56,161 nt of DNA from Roseburia sp. Lineage in GTDB: Bacteria; Bacillota; Clostridia; Lachnospirales; Lachnospiraceae. Each line of letters opens with the position of its first letter. Within the stretch, counting starts at the first letter, position 1. The stretch covers positions 1 to 56,161 of the forward strand of contig JAMPFA010000006.1 in assembly GCA_023664725.1 (NCBI GenBank), in the 5' to 3' direction. The notes under the pieces were generated by a model that was given only the letters and a program-made list of their open reading frames with translations, was not told the DNA's origin and did not search any database. The translations under genes were made by a program, and so were the position numbers. Shown in pieces: positions 8,636-17,301 of this stretch.

Positions 8636-10114
8636 ATGAAGATAGATAAAAAATTTAATAATAAGAAAGTACACATGAGTGTTCTAGCGCTTGTGCTTTT
8701 TGCGTTGTGCCTGTTTATTGCAATAAGAATAGCGTCCTTGATCGGAAAAGAGGACGATGTGGCGCCGGCAGCTGTTTTGTCTACAGAGGCCATGGAAACG
8801 GAAAGTGTTTTGCAGACGGAAATTGTGATACAGGAGGAGAGCGAGATTTCTAAGACGGAAAGTGAAGAGCCATTGTCATTATTAGGCCAGTATCCTGAGG
8901 TTGCAAAACAGGCGGAGGTTCTGGCGTTATCCTACGATTATGAGAGTGCTATTGCTCTGCTTAAGGAGATAGAAGGATATGAGACGGATCAGGAGTTAAG
9001 AGAAAAGATAAACGCCTATGAAAAAGAGCGGGAGACCTGCGAGCCGGTAAATATGGATGAGGTGACCCACGTATTTTACCACAGTCTGGTGGTGGATCCT
9101 AGGAGGGCTTTTGCCAATCAGGACACAGACCCCCAGGCGGTGGGAAACAACCAGTGGATGACTACGGTGAGTGAATTTAATAAGATTGTACAGGAAATGT
9201 ATGACAGGGGATATGTGATCGTAGGGATTCATGATCTCATCGAGATTACCACAGATGAGAACGGAGTAACGGTGTACCAGCCGGCTAAGATCATGCTGCC
9301 AAAGGGAAAGAAGGCATATGTTTTGTCCCAGGATGACCTTAGCTATTATCACAGTTATGACAATTACGGGTATGCGGCAAAGATGATTTTAGATGATAAG
9401 GGAAAGCCCACCTGTGAGTACATACAATCGGACGGGACGAAAGTCACAGGGGATTATGATGTGGTGCCTCTTTTGGACAAATTTATCGAGGAGCATCCCG
9501 ACGCCTCCTACCGGGGAGCGAAAGGCGTCATCGCCCTCACCGGCTACAATGGGATTTTGGGATACCGCACGGACAACAGCTACCTCTACGTAAACGACAG
9601 TTTGAATTATGACAAGAAAATGTGGCTTGAAAACAATCCGGATTTTGATATGGAAAAGGAGAGGGCGGAGGCAAAAAAAGTAGCCGATGCCTTGAAAGAG
9701 GACGGCTGGGAATTTGCCAGCCATACCTGGGGGCATATTAAAATCCAGGATTCCAGTCTGGACCGGGTCATGAGTGATACCTGGAAGTGGCATGAGAATG
9801 TGGAGCCTTTGGTGGGGAAGACAGATATTATTGTGTTTGCCCACGGACAGGATCTGGGGGACTGGGGCAATTATGGGGAAACTAATGAGAAGTACCAGTT
9901 CCTGAAGGGGGAGGGTTTTCGTATTTTCTGCAATGTGGATCAGGCTCAGTACCGGACACATTTTGGAAGGGATTATATGCGCCAGGGCAGAAGGGATTTG
10001 GACGGATACCGGATTTACCGAAATTCTGAGGGAATCGAGGATAATCTGTCGGATCTGTTTGATGCGGCAAAGATCATAGACCCTCTTCGTCCTCCGGTGC
10101 CGCCGCTTAGATAA
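8636..10114 (+). CDS. Membrane-anchored polysaccharide-deacetylase-like protein
   Basis: 492 residues: a short basic N-terminus, one membrane segment at about 15-36, a Glu/Ser/Thr-rich linker (45-80), a helical region, then a NodB-like domain. Candidate metal-site motifs are SQDDLSYY (Asp233/234) and EFASHTWGH (His363 and His367), which match the Asp-His-His metal triad of carbohydrate esterase family 4. The chain is longer than typical NodB domains, with an insertion between motifs. The catalytic domain should face outward and act on peptidoglycan or another cell-surface glycan. Thirteen bases separate it from the LysM-GH18 gene. The substrate is unknown. Confidence 0.75.
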   Translation: MKIDKKFNNKKVHMSVLALVLFALCLFIAIRIASLIGKEDDVAPAAVLSTEAMETESVLQTEIVIQEESEISKTESEEPLSLLGQYPEVAKQAEVLALSYDYESAIALLKEIEGYETDQELREKINAYEKERETCEPVNMDEVTHVFYHSLVVDPRRAFANQDTDPQAVGNNQWMTTVSEFNKIVQEMYDRGYVIVGIHDLIEITTDENGVTVYQPAKIMLPKGKKAYVLSQDDLSYYHSYDNYGYAAKMILDDKGKPTCEYIQSDGTKVTGDYDVVPLLDKFIEEHPDASYRGAKGVIALTGYNGILGYRTDNSYLYVNDSLNYDKKMWLENNPDFDMEKERAEAKKVADALKEDGWEFASHTWGHIKIQDSSLDRVMSDTWKWHENVEPLVGKTDIIVFAHGQDLGDWGNYGETNEKYQFLKGEGFRIFCNVDQAQYRTHFGRDYMRQGRRDLDGYRIYRNSEGIEDNLSDLFDAAKIIDPLRPPVPPLR

Positions 10115-10298
10115 GGATATATCCAAGGCGGATTGCCGTTGTCACTGCCTCTATGGTGGAAGTGACCGATAATTGTCTGCTCCCATCCGTATGTATCATA
10201 CTTGTGTCTTATTGTATTGTACTATATTAGGAAAATCGTAAGAATTTATTCAGAAAATCAGAAGAATATTTTGAGGGGAAGCGAAGAAACAGCGTCTT
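10115..10298. other. Gap between the deacetylase and ligase genes
   Basis: A non-coding stretch of about 260 bases runs from 10115 to the ligase start at 10375. I see no strong terminator: GTCACT at 10140 and AGTGAC at 10160 can pair but no T-run follows. The only clear signals are the -10 box and dyad listed next. The upstream in-frame ATG at 10315 is judged not to be the ligase start. Confidence 0.5.
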
Positions 10299-10323
10299 TA
10301 TAATTGATACAATCATGGTATCA
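10299..10323 (+). promoter_or_regulatory. -10 box with adjacent 19-bp dyad upstream of ligase cassette
   Basis: A perfect TATAAT (10299-10304) is followed at once by TGATAC (10305-10310), 7 bases, and GTATCA (10318-10323). I find no good -35 at 16-18 bases. The dyad would cover the transcription start, as a repressor operator does; the missing -35 would fit dependence on an activator. The role is inferred. Confidence 0.4.
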
Positions 10324-10374
10324 TTTAAAGGCGCTTTTCTTTTGCCAGAAAATAGAGAAAAAGAGGTACATGAC

Positions 10375-11427
10375 ATGGAAAGAAAGAAGATAGCTGTTAT
10401 TTTTGGGGGAAACTCCACAGAGTATGAGGTGTCATTACAGTCTGCGTCCGCCGTTCTGAAACATTTGGACACAGAGAAATACCATATCATCCCCATAGGG
10501 ATTACAAGATGGGGACAGTGGTATCACTACACAGGAGACAGGGATAAGATCACTGACAATACATGGGTTTTAGACAAGGAAAACCTGCATCCCGCTCTGT
10601 TTTCCCCAGACCCTTCGGTAAAGGGAGTTTTGGAGTTTAAAGGAGATGCCTATCATGTTTTAAAGACGGATCTGGTATTTCCCGTCTTGCATGGAAAAAA
10701 CGGGGAGGATGGCAGGATTCAGGGGATATTTGAGATGGCAGGAGTGCCGGTAATTGGCTGCGGAACCCTTTCCTCCGCCCTGTGTATGGATAAGGACAGG
10801 GCACACAAGCTGGTAAGCCTTGCGGGGATTGCTGTTCCAAAATCAGTCGTTCTCCAGAGCTTTTGCCGGGAGGAGAGAGTGAGAGAAATCAGGGAAACGC
10901 TGCCTTGTCCGGTTTTTGTAAAACCTGTCCGTGCAGGCTCCTCTTTTGGGATTACAAGTGTGACAGATCTGTCACGCTTAGAGGATGCCATAGAGCTTGC
11001 CTTCAAGCACGACAACGAAGTCATCGTGGAGGAGGCCATTCCTGGTTTTGAGGTGGGCTGTGCCGTTATGGGAAGAGAGACACTGACGGTTGGAAGGGTG
11101 GATGAGATTGAATTGTCCAGCGGCTTTTTCGACTTTACAGAAAAATACACCTTAAAAACCTCAAAAATCCATATGCCGGCCCGGATTAACGCCGAGGCGG
11201 AAAAGAGGATAAGAAATACGGCAGTAAGGATTTACAGGGCTTTGGGGTGCCAGGGGTTTTCCAGGGTGGACATGTTTTATACGCCCTCGGGAGAAATCGT
11301 TTTTAACGAGGTGAACACCATCCCAGGATTTACCTCCCACAGCCGTTTCCCAAATATGATGAAAGGAATCGGCCTGTCCTTTTCGGAGATGTTGGACAGG
11401 CTGGTGGAGTTATATGATGAGCGTTAG
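10375..11427 (+). CDS. D-Ala-D-X ligase of the VanG/VanC (D-Ala-D-Ser) type
   Basis: A 350-residue ATP-grasp ligase. The start at 10375 has AGAGG 8 bases upstream and gives MERKKIAVIFGGNSTEYEVSL; the longer frame from 10315 adds 20 untypical residues. Family motifs: VFPVLHGKNGEDG, PVFVKPVRAGSSFG, NEVNTIPGFTSHSRFP. The omega-loop reads FDFTEKYTLKT followed by IHMPA. EKY in this place (residues 256-258) is what VanC, VanE and VanG D-Ala-D-Ser ligases show, whereas housekeeping Ddl has a YxxKY type and VanA/B another loop. D-Ser as second substrate is therefore inferred. The product would be the end of the peptidoglycan pentapeptide. It overlaps the acyltransferase gene and precedes a racemase. 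A plain Ddl cannot be excluded without assay. Confidence 0.85.
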   Translation: MERKKIAVIFGGNSTEYEVSLQSASAVLKHLDTEKYHIIPIGITRWGQWYHYTGDRDKITDNTWVLDKENLHPALFSPDPSVKGVLEFKGDAYHVLKTDLVFPVLHGKNGEDGRIQGIFEMAGVPVIGCGTLSSALCMDKDRAHKLVSLAGIAVPKSVVLQSFCREERVREIRETLPCPVFVKPVRAGSSFGITSVTDLSRLEDAIELAFKHDNEVIVEEAIPGFEVGCAVMGRETLTVGRVDEIELSSGFFDFTEKYTLKTSKIHMPARINAEAEKRIRNTAVRIYRALGCQGFSRVDMFYTPSGEIVFNEVNTIPGFTSHSRFPNMMKGIGLSFSEMLDRLVELYDER

Positions 11428-11899
11428 GAGAAAAATTATCGACTATTCCAGGGGAAATGATCTGAATTTTTTTTGGCGGCTGTACAGATGGCAGAAGAGG
11501 GCGGGAAAGGGGTTTTTATATGAGATACTGACTTTTTGCTTAAGCCGCAGCGCCCACCGCCATGGGGGATATATCGGCCCGGATACCGTGATAAAGGGCA
11601 ATCTTTCCCTTCCCCATGGACTTCACGGCATTTTCATTTCACGGTATGCAAGCATTGGAAAAAACTGCTGGATCTACCAGAATGTCACCATTGGAGAGGT
11701 AAACAGGATGGCGCCGGTGATCGGGGATGACTGTGTGATCGGTGCTGGTGCTGTGATCATCGGGGATGTAAGAATCGGAAACCGTGTAAAGATTGGCGCC
11801 GGGGCAGTGGTGAGCACAGATATTCCCGACGACTGCACGGTGGTTTCCCAGCCGGTGCGTATCCTGCACAAATATATCGGGGAGGGAATGGCAGAATGA
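11417..11899 (+). CDS. Hexapeptide-repeat acyltransferase, serine O-acetyltransferase-like
   Basis: 160 residues. A helical, basic N-terminal 45 residues is followed by left-handed beta-helix repeats (IGPDTVIKGN, ISRYASIGKNCWIYQNVTIG, IGDDCVIGAGAVIIGDVRIG, VKIGAGAVVSTDIP). The pattern is that of short serine-acetyltransferase-like enzymes, with a possible catalytic His in LPHGLHGIFIS. Full CysE is longer, so the acceptor may be another hydroxyl group. Two adjacent ATGs (11414, 11417) exist; GTGGAG at 11404-11409 is better spaced for the second. It overlaps the ligase by 11 bases and the racemase by 4 (ATGA). The coupling suggests a shared pathway involving serine or the cell wall (inference). 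Confidence 0.78.
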   Translation: MSVRRKIIDYSRGNDLNFFWRLYRWQKRAGKGFLYEILTFCLSRSAHRHGGYIGPDTVIKGNLSLPHGLHGIFISRYASIGKNCWIYQNVTIGEVNRMAPVIGDDCVIGAGAVIIGDVRIGNRVKIGAGAVVSTDIPDDCTVVSQPVRILHKYIGEGMAE

Positions 11900-13035
11900 A
11901 ACAGAGTTTGTCTGGAACAGACCGGGCGTGGATTGAGGTAAATTTAAACAATCTGGAGCACAATGCAGCAGTCCTTAAGCGTGCGATGCCAAAAGGCTGT
12001 GAGCTTATGGCTGTGGTAAAGGCACAGGCTTATGGTCACGGGGCATCTATTGTTGCGGGCCATCTGAACAAAATCGGAGTTAGGGCTTTTGCGGTTGCCA
12101 CTATCCAGGAGGGAATAGAGTTAAGGCAGTTTGGGATTATAGGTGACATATTGATCCTGGGATATACAGATGTGAGTCTTGCACCAAAGCTGAAACAACA
12201 TGACCTGACCCAGACATTGATTGATTTTTCTTACGCCATAGAGTTAGATCGACAGGGAGTGGAAGTAAAAGCCCACTTAAAAGTAGATACGGGTATGCAC
12301 AGGCTTGGCATTGACAGCGAAGATGTCTTAGGTGCAAGGCAGGCTTTTGAGATGAAAAATATTAAGATCAGTGGGATTTTTACCCATCTTTGCTGTGCGG
12401 ACAGTTTGGAGCCGGAGGATGTTGCCTTTACCAGAGGGCAGATAGAAAAATTTTATCGGCTGATCCATAGGTTAAGAGACAGCGGCATCGCTGTTCCAAA
12501 ACTCCACATCCAAAGCAGCTACGGACTCTTGAATTATCCGGACCTTTCCTGCGATTATGTGAGGGCGGGGATTGCACTCTACGGGGTTTTAAGCTCACCG
12601 GGGGATAAGACGGTGCAGAAACTTGACCTGCGCCCGGTGCTCTCCTTAAAAAGCCGGGTGGTTCTCATAAAAGATGTAAAAAAAGGAGAATATTTTGGGT
12701 ATGGCAGGAATTTTTTGGCAGAGAGGGACAGCAGGATAGCGATATTGTCCATCGGCTACGGGGACGGATTTCCAAGAAACTTGTCCCACAGCGGTGCGGC
12801 GGCGGAGATTTTGGGGCATTCCCTGCCCATTATCGGCAATATCTGCATGGACCAGCTTGCGGTGGATATCACAGGAACAAAAGAAATTTCGCCGGGAGAT
12901 ACGGCAACACTGATTGGAACCGGGGAGGGAGAAAGCATATCTGCTCCTTTTGCGGCAGAGCATTCCGGCAGCATCAGCAATGAGCTGCTTTGCAGAATGG
13001 GGGCAAGACTTCCTGTTGTGGCAAAAATACATTGA
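11896..13035 (+). CDS. PLP-dependent alanine/serine racemase, VanT racemase-domain-like
   Basis: 379 residues, fold type III racemase. The PLP lysine is K42 in AVVKAQAYGHG, and the second catalytic segment is ILSIGYGDGFPR. Several stretches (VDTGMHRLGI, FTHLCCADS, QSSYGLLNYP, CDYVRAGIALYGVLS, GNICMDQLAVDIT) resemble the soluble half of VanT serine racemases. Near the C-terminus SISNELLC carries Asn362 where alanine racemases have the active-site Tyr of TINYEV-type sequences; Asn here is described for VanT and linked to serine racemisation. Unlike VanT it has no membrane domain. It probably supplies D-Ser (or D-Ala) to the ligase two genes upstream. The start overlaps the acyltransferase stop (ATGA). 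Confidence 0.88.
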   Translation: MKQSLSGTDRAWIEVNLNNLEHNAAVLKRAMPKGCELMAVVKAQAYGHGASIVAGHLNKIGVRAFAVATIQEGIELRQFGIIGDILILGYTDVSLAPKLKQHDLTQTLIDFSYAIELDRQGVEVKAHLKVDTGMHRLGIDSEDVLGARQAFEMKNIKISGIFTHLCCADSLEPEDVAFTRGQIEKFYRLIHRLRDSGIAVPKLHIQSSYGLLNYPDLSCDYVRAGIALYGVLSSPGDKTVQKLDLRPVLSLKSRVVLIKDVKKGEYFGYGRNFLAERDSRIAILSIGYGDGFPRNLSHSGAAAEILGHSLPIIGNICMDQLAVDITGTKEISPGDTATLIGTGEGESISAPFAAEHSGSISNELLCRMGARLPVVAKIH

Positions 13036-13061
13036 CCTGATATCATTCCATGAAGTATAAT
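13032..13061 (+). promoter_or_regulatory. Promoter for the paaK-ior unit
   Basis: TTGACC (13032-13037, overlapping the racemase stop codon), 18 bases, TATAAT (13056-13061). It lies 64 bases before the paaK start. There is no terminator between racemase and paaK, so read-through is also possible. Confidence 0.55.
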
Positions 13062-13124
13062 GTTAAAGATTAAAATAATACATAAGAGAGGCATATGATC
13101 GAATATGTAAAAGGAGAAAGATAA

Positions 13125-14426
13125 ATGATTTGGGCAAAAGAAGAGACAATGTCAAGGGCTGAAATAGAAAGTATTCAGTTAGAGCGGCTTTTGGAGACGG
13201 TAAACCGTGTTTACGAAAAGGTGGAACCTTACAGGAAAAAAATGGATGAGGCGGGGGTAAAACCATCGGATATCAAGACACTGAAAGATCTGCAGAAGCT
13301 TCCCTTTGTCACAAAACAGGATATGCGGGACAATTACCCTTTTGGACTGTTTGCCGTGCCAAAGGATGAGCTGGTTCGCATCCACGCTTCCAGCGGTACC
13401 ACAGGAAAACCGACAGTGGTTGGTTATACAAGAAGGGACCTGGAAATGTGGACGGAATGTGTGTCCCGCATTGCAGCTATGGGCGGAGCCACAGAGAAAG
13501 ATGTGGCGCAGATCTGTTTTGGATACGGCATGTTTACCGGAGCCCTGGGCCTTCATTTTGGACTTGAGAATATGGGTGCGGCTCTTGTGCCATCCTCCAC
13601 GGGAAATACGGAAAAGCAGATTATGTATATGAAAGATTTTGGCACTACGCTGTTGGTTGCCACGCCTTCCTATGCCCTGCGGTTAGGAGAGGTGGCAAAA
13701 CAGATCGGCGTTGACCCCAAAAAGGATTTAAGTGTAAAGATCGGTCTGGTGGGAAGCGAGCTTTTGACGGAGGCAATGCGAACAGAGATGCATAAACTCT
13801 GGGGAGAAGATATGCTTGTCACCTCCAATTACGGCATGAGTGAGCTTATGGGGCCGGGAGTGTCCGGGGAATGCGAAGAGATCTGCGGTATGCATATCAA
13901 CGAAGATTATTTTATCCCGGAAATCATCGATCCAAAAACAGGTGAGGCGCTTCCTCCAGGGGAAAAAGGAGAATTGGTCATCACCTGTATTTACAAGGAG
14001 GCTCTGCCTTTGATACGCTACCGCACCAAGGATATCACCAGGCTCATCTATGAGCCATGCAAATGCGGCAGAACCACTGTGCGTATGGAAAATCTAAGCG
14101 GCAGGACAGACGATATGTTAAAAATCCGGGGCGTCAATGTGTTCCCAAGCCAGATCGAGGAAGTGCTTCTTGGCATTGAGGAAATCGGGCCCCACTATGA
14201 AATCATCGTCACCAGAAAAAATCATTCCGATATTTTAGAGATCAGGGTAGAACTTGTAAAGCCTGTGGATGTGTACAGAGAGCTGGAAGCTTTGGAGAAA
14301 AAGATAAAACACAAACTGCGCATCGTCCTGGGGCTGGATGCGAAAATACGGCTGGAGTCCCCCAATACCTTGCAGCGTTTTGAGGGGAAGGCCCAGAGAG
14401 TAAAGGATTTGAGAAAGGAAGTATAA
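13125..14426 (+). CDS. paaK: Phenylacetate-CoA ligase family protein (PaaK-like)
   Basis: 433 residues, the usual length. It carries the AMP-binding P-loop HASSGTTGKPTVVGY near residues 88-102, YGMSELMGPGVSGEC, and LIRYRTKDITRLI. The enzyme class activates aryl acids with ATP and CoA. In anaerobes that ferment aromatic amino acids it lies beside ior genes, as here, where it would convert the arylacetate or recover ATP from the aryl-acetyl-CoA made by Ior (inference). The ATG has AAGGAG 8 bases upstream; iorA follows within 4-19 bases depending on its start. Substrate (phenylacetate, hydroxyphenylacetate or indoleacetate) cannot be told. Confidence 0.92.
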   Translation: MIWAKEETMSRAEIESIQLERLLETVNRVYEKVEPYRKKMDEAGVKPSDIKTLKDLQKLPFVTKQDMRDNYPFGLFAVPKDELVRIHASSGTTGKPTVVGYTRRDLEMWTECVSRIAAMGGATEKDVAQICFGYGMFTGALGLHFGLENMGAALVPSSTGNTEKQIMYMKDFGTTLLVATPSYALRLGEVAKQIGVDPKKDLSVKIGLVGSELLTEAMRTEMHKLWGEDMLVTSNYGMSELMGPGVSGECEEICGMHINEDYFIPEIIDPKTGEALPPGEKGELVITCIYKEALPLIRYRTKDITRLIYEPCKCGRTTVRMENLSGRTDDMLKIRGVNVFPSQIEEVLLGIEEIGPHYEIIVTRKNHSDILEIRVELVKPVDVYRELEALEKKIKHKLRIVLGLDAKIRLESPNTLQRFEGKAQRVKDLRKEV

Positions 14427-14430
14427 AAAT

Positions 14431-16167
14431 TTGGAGAAGAAAATAATGTTGGGCAATGAGGCCATTGCCAGAGGAGCTTATGAGGCGGGAGTTAAGGTTT
14501 CAGCCGCATATCCGGGGACACCCAGCACAGAGATCAGCGAAAATATCGCATTGTATGATGAAATTTATGCAGAGTGGTCACCCAATGAGAAAGTTGCAAC
14601 GGAGGTAGCCATCGGCGCATCCATAAGCGGTGTCCGCTCCATGGTTTCCATGAAACATGTAGGGGTAAATGTGGCGAGCGACCCTTTGTATACTCTTTCC
14701 TACAGCGGGGTAAACGGCGGACTGGTTCTGGTTGCGGCAGATGATCCAGGTCTCTACAGTTCCCAGAACGAACAGGATACCAGGTGTGTGGCAAGGGCAG
14801 CTATTGTTCCGGTGTTAGAGCCTTCCGACAGTCAGGAGGCAAAAGATTTTGTAAAATTCGCATATGAGTTGAGTGAAAAATATGACACCCCTGTGATCCT
14901 GCGGACCACCACACGTCTCGCCCATTCCCAGGGAACGGTGACGCTAGAGGAGAGGCAGGAAATCGAGGATAAGCCCTACACCAGAAATCCTGCAAAATTT
15001 GTTATGATGCCGGGGAATGCCATCGGACGTCATATATATGTGGAGCAGAGAATGAAGGCAATGGCGGAGGATGGATGCGGTTTTGCCATCAACCGGGCAG
15101 AGTACCGTGATACTTCCATCGGTTTTATCACCAGCGGGATCCCCTATCAGTATGTGAGAGAGGCCTGTCCAAATGCCTCCGTGTTAAAACTTGGCATGGT
15201 GCATCCACTGCCTAGAAAATTGATTGAAGAGTTTGCCGCAAAAGTGGATAAGCTTTACATATTTGAAGAGTTGGAGCCTGTGATTGAGGAGCAAGTGAAA
15301 TCCTGGGGAATCAAGGCTTTGGGAAAAGAAATTTTTACCCTTCAGGGGGAATACTCTGCCAATATGATCAGAGAGCGGGTGTTAAACCAGAAGGCAGAGT
15401 ACAATGAGCCGGCAAAAGTTCCGGCAAGGCCGCCGATTCTCTGTCCCGGCTGTCCCCACAGAAGCGTGTATTCCGTCCTTAGCAGGTTAAAGATCCATGC
15501 AGCAGGGGATATCGGATGTTATACTTTAGGGGCGCTGCCGCCTTTAAGTGTCATTGACAGCACCATCTGCATGGGTTCCAGCATCTCCACACTTCACGGC
15601 ATGGAGAAGGCAAAGGGCAAAGATTATATAAAAAACTGGGTGGCTGTCATCGGAGATTCCACATTTATGCACACCGGGGTAAATTCCCTGATGAATATGG
15701 TGTACAATCAAGGGACGGGAACGGTAGTGATCTTAGATAATTCCACCACGGGGATGACAGGGCACCAGGACCATGCCGCCACGGGAAAAACCTTAAAGGG
15801 GGAGACAGTTCCCGCCATCAATATTTACCAGCTCTGCAGAGCTGTGGGAGTCTCCCATGTAGTGGAGGTAAATGCCTTTGACACAGAAGAGTTGGAGCGG
15901 GTGATCAAAGAGGAAACAGCGAGGGATGCAGTTTCTGTCATTATCACGAAATCTCCCTGCGTTCTATTGAAAGGCAATGTGTTCCCCTATAAGTGCCGAT
16001 CTGTGGAGGATAAATGTAAAAAATGCGGGATGTGCTTAAAACCGGGATGTCCTGCACTGATGAAAAAACCGGATGGAACCATAGCCATTGACGAAACTAT
16101 GTGCAATGGGTGCGGGCTTTGTGAACAGTTGTGCAAATTTGGCGCCATAGAGCGGGTAGAAGCATAG
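14431..16167 (+). CDS. iorA: Indolepyruvate:ferredoxin oxidoreductase, alpha subunit
   Basis: 578 residues. The N-terminal pyrimidine-domain part starts LGNEAIARGAYEAGV and AAYPGTPSTEI; the thiamine diphosphate site is GDSTFMHTGVNSLMN with DNSTTGMTGHQDH; two 4Fe-4S motifs close the protein (CKKCGMCLKPGC and CNGCGLCEQLC). It decarboxylates aryl pyruvates from aromatic amino acids to aryl-acetyl-CoA and reduces ferredoxin, in complex with IorB. Start: TTG at 14431 gives MEKKIMLGNEA, like other family members; ATG at 14446 with GGAG 9 bases upstream is an alternative. The downstream iorB and ACT genes complete the unit. Confidence 0.95.
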   Translation: MEKKIMLGNEAIARGAYEAGVKVSAAYPGTPSTEISENIALYDEIYAEWSPNEKVATEVAIGASISGVRSMVSMKHVGVNVASDPLYTLSYSGVNGGLVLVAADDPGLYSSQNEQDTRCVARAAIVPVLEPSDSQEAKDFVKFAYELSEKYDTPVILRTTTRLAHSQGTVTLEERQEIEDKPYTRNPAKFVMMPGNAIGRHIYVEQRMKAMAEDGCGFAINRAEYRDTSIGFITSGIPYQYVREACPNASVLKLGMVHPLPRKLIEEFAAKVDKLYIFEELEPVIEEQVKSWGIKALGKEIFTLQGEYSANMIRERVLNQKAEYNEPAKVPARPPILCPGCPHRSVYSVLSRLKIHAAGDIGCYTLGALPPLSVIDSTICMGSSISTLHGMEKAKGKDYIKNWVAVIGDSTFMHTGVNSLMNMVYNQGTGTVVILDNSTTGMTGHQDHAATGKTLKGETVPAINIYQLCRAVGVSHVVEVNAFDTEELERVIKEETARDAVSVIITKSPCVLLKGNVFPYKCRSVEDKCKKCGMCLKPGCPALMKKPDGTIAIDETMCNGCGLCEQLCKFGAIERVEA

Positions 16168-16181
16168 AAGGGAGAAGGACA

Positions 16182-16748
16182 ATGACAAAAAACATTATGA
16201 TCGTAGGAGTGGGAGGACAGGGAACCCTTCTCACCAGCCGAATTCTTGGGAAGATTACCGTAGAGGAAGGCTATGACGTGAAATTGTCCGAAGTCCATGG
16301 TATGGCACAGAGGGGAGGAAGCGTGGTGACCTTTGTGCGCTATGGGGAAGAGGTGGCAGAGCCGATTGTGGAGGAGGGCTGTGCCGATGTGCTCATCGCC
16401 TTTGAGACATTGGAGGCCTTGCGCTATGCCCATTTCCTGAAAAAAGACGGAGTTTTGATCTTAAATGAACAGCGCATGGAGCCAATCACTGTTTTGACCG
16501 GGGCGGCAGAATATCCCGAACACATTGTAGAAGATTTGGAAAAGCGGCATACGGTTTATCGAATGGATGCCATGGAGGAGGCAATAAAACTTGGAAATGC
16601 AAAAGTTCTCAATATCATTATCCTTGGCATGGCGGCAAGACATATGGATTTTTCCAAGGAGGCATGGTTAAAAGCCATTGAAAAGACAGTGCCCCAAAAG
16701 ACAGTGGATATCAACTGCAAAGCGTTTTTAAAAGGATATGAGCTGTAG
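16182..16748 (+). CDS. iorB: Indolepyruvate:ferredoxin oxidoreductase, beta subunit
   Basis: 188 residues from ATG 16182, with GGAGAAGG just upstream; a longer frame from 16131 would overlap iorA and adds untypical sequence. The start TKNIMIVGVGGQGTLLTSRI and SEVHGMAQRGGSV are hallmarks of the gamma-type domain of 2-oxoacid:ferredoxin oxidoreductases. It forms the second subunit of the Ior complex, where CoA and product chemistry take place. It is 14 bases downstream of iorA. Confidence 0.95.
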   Translation: MTKNIMIVGVGGQGTLLTSRILGKITVEEGYDVKLSEVHGMAQRGGSVVTFVRYGEEVAEPIVEEGCADVLIAFETLEALRYAHFLKKDGVLILNEQRMEPITVLTGAAEYPEHIVEDLEKRHTVYRMDAMEEAIKLGNAKVLNIIILGMAARHMDFSKEAWLKAIEKTVPQKTVDINCKAFLKGYEL

Positions 16749-16790
16749 ATATCGGGACTTCAGGTATAAAACAGCGGAATGGAGGAGACT

Positions 16791-17225
16791 ATGTTTATCA
16801 AACAGTTGTCGGTTTTTATAGAAAACCAGGAGGGACGCTTAGAGCAGGTTCTGGACGTACTGAAAAAGGAGCAGATCAATATCATTTCATTGAGTCTGGC
16901 AGATACCAGTGAGTATGGACTATTGCGGTTGATCACCTCTGACCCTGAGGCGGGACAGGCTGCTTTAAAGAGGCAGGGATTTTCTGCAATGCTCACAGAT
17001 GTGCTGGCAGTGAGGCTTGCCCATCAGGTGGGAAGACTTCAGGAAATTTTAAGTTTTGTCTGCAAGGCAGGACTTAATGTGGAGTATATGTATGCCCTGT
17101 CCAACAAAGAGGGGGATGCTTCCATTATCTGTAAGATATCCAACGGGGATGAGGCGGCCGTTCTCTTAAAGAGCAAAGAGGTGGAGCTTTACAGCCAGGA
17201 GGATATTTTGAGGATATTCTGTTAG
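16791..17225 (+). CDS. Tandem ACT-domain protein, amino-acid binding
   Basis: 144 residues from ATG 16791, with GGAGGAG at 16781-16787; the upstream ATG at 16779 is less well placed. MFIKQLSVFIENQEGRLEQVLDVL is a typical ACT domain start; a second ACT unit begins near residue 72 (VRLAHQVGRLQEILSFVCKAGLNVEYMYAL). Such double-ACT proteins often stand next to paaK and ior genes and are thought to sense aromatic or branched amino acids; no catalytic domain is present. A regulatory role for the pathway is an inference. Confidence 0.88.
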   Translation: MFIKQLSVFIENQEGRLEQVLDVLKKEQINIISLSLADTSEYGLLRLITSDPEAGQAALKRQGFSAMLTDVLAVRLAHQVGRLQEILSFVCKAGLNVEYMYALSNKEGDASIICKISNGDEAAVLLKSKEVELYSQEDILRIFC

Positions 17226-17258
17226 GAACTGTTCGGAACTAACTTTTGAACAGTTCCT
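17224..17258 (+). repeat. Perfect 11-bp inverted repeat after the ACT gene
   Basis: Arms AGGAACTGTTC (17224-17234) and GAACAGTTCCT (17248-17258) with a 13-base loop that itself repeats GGAACTAA. The stop codon of the ACT gene lies in the left arm. No T-run follows, so it is a weak terminator at best; it may mark an mRNA processing or stabilising site before the amidohydrolase gene. Confidence 0.6.
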
Positions 17259-17301
17259 TAGTTCTGTGTTGTCTGCCAGAGAACAGGAGAGGTTAGATTT
17301 C

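Noticed and set aside
10315-10374. Upstream ATG extension of the ligase
   Set aside because: It would begin inside the dyad and adds residues not seen in the family; ATG 10375 has a proper ribosome site.
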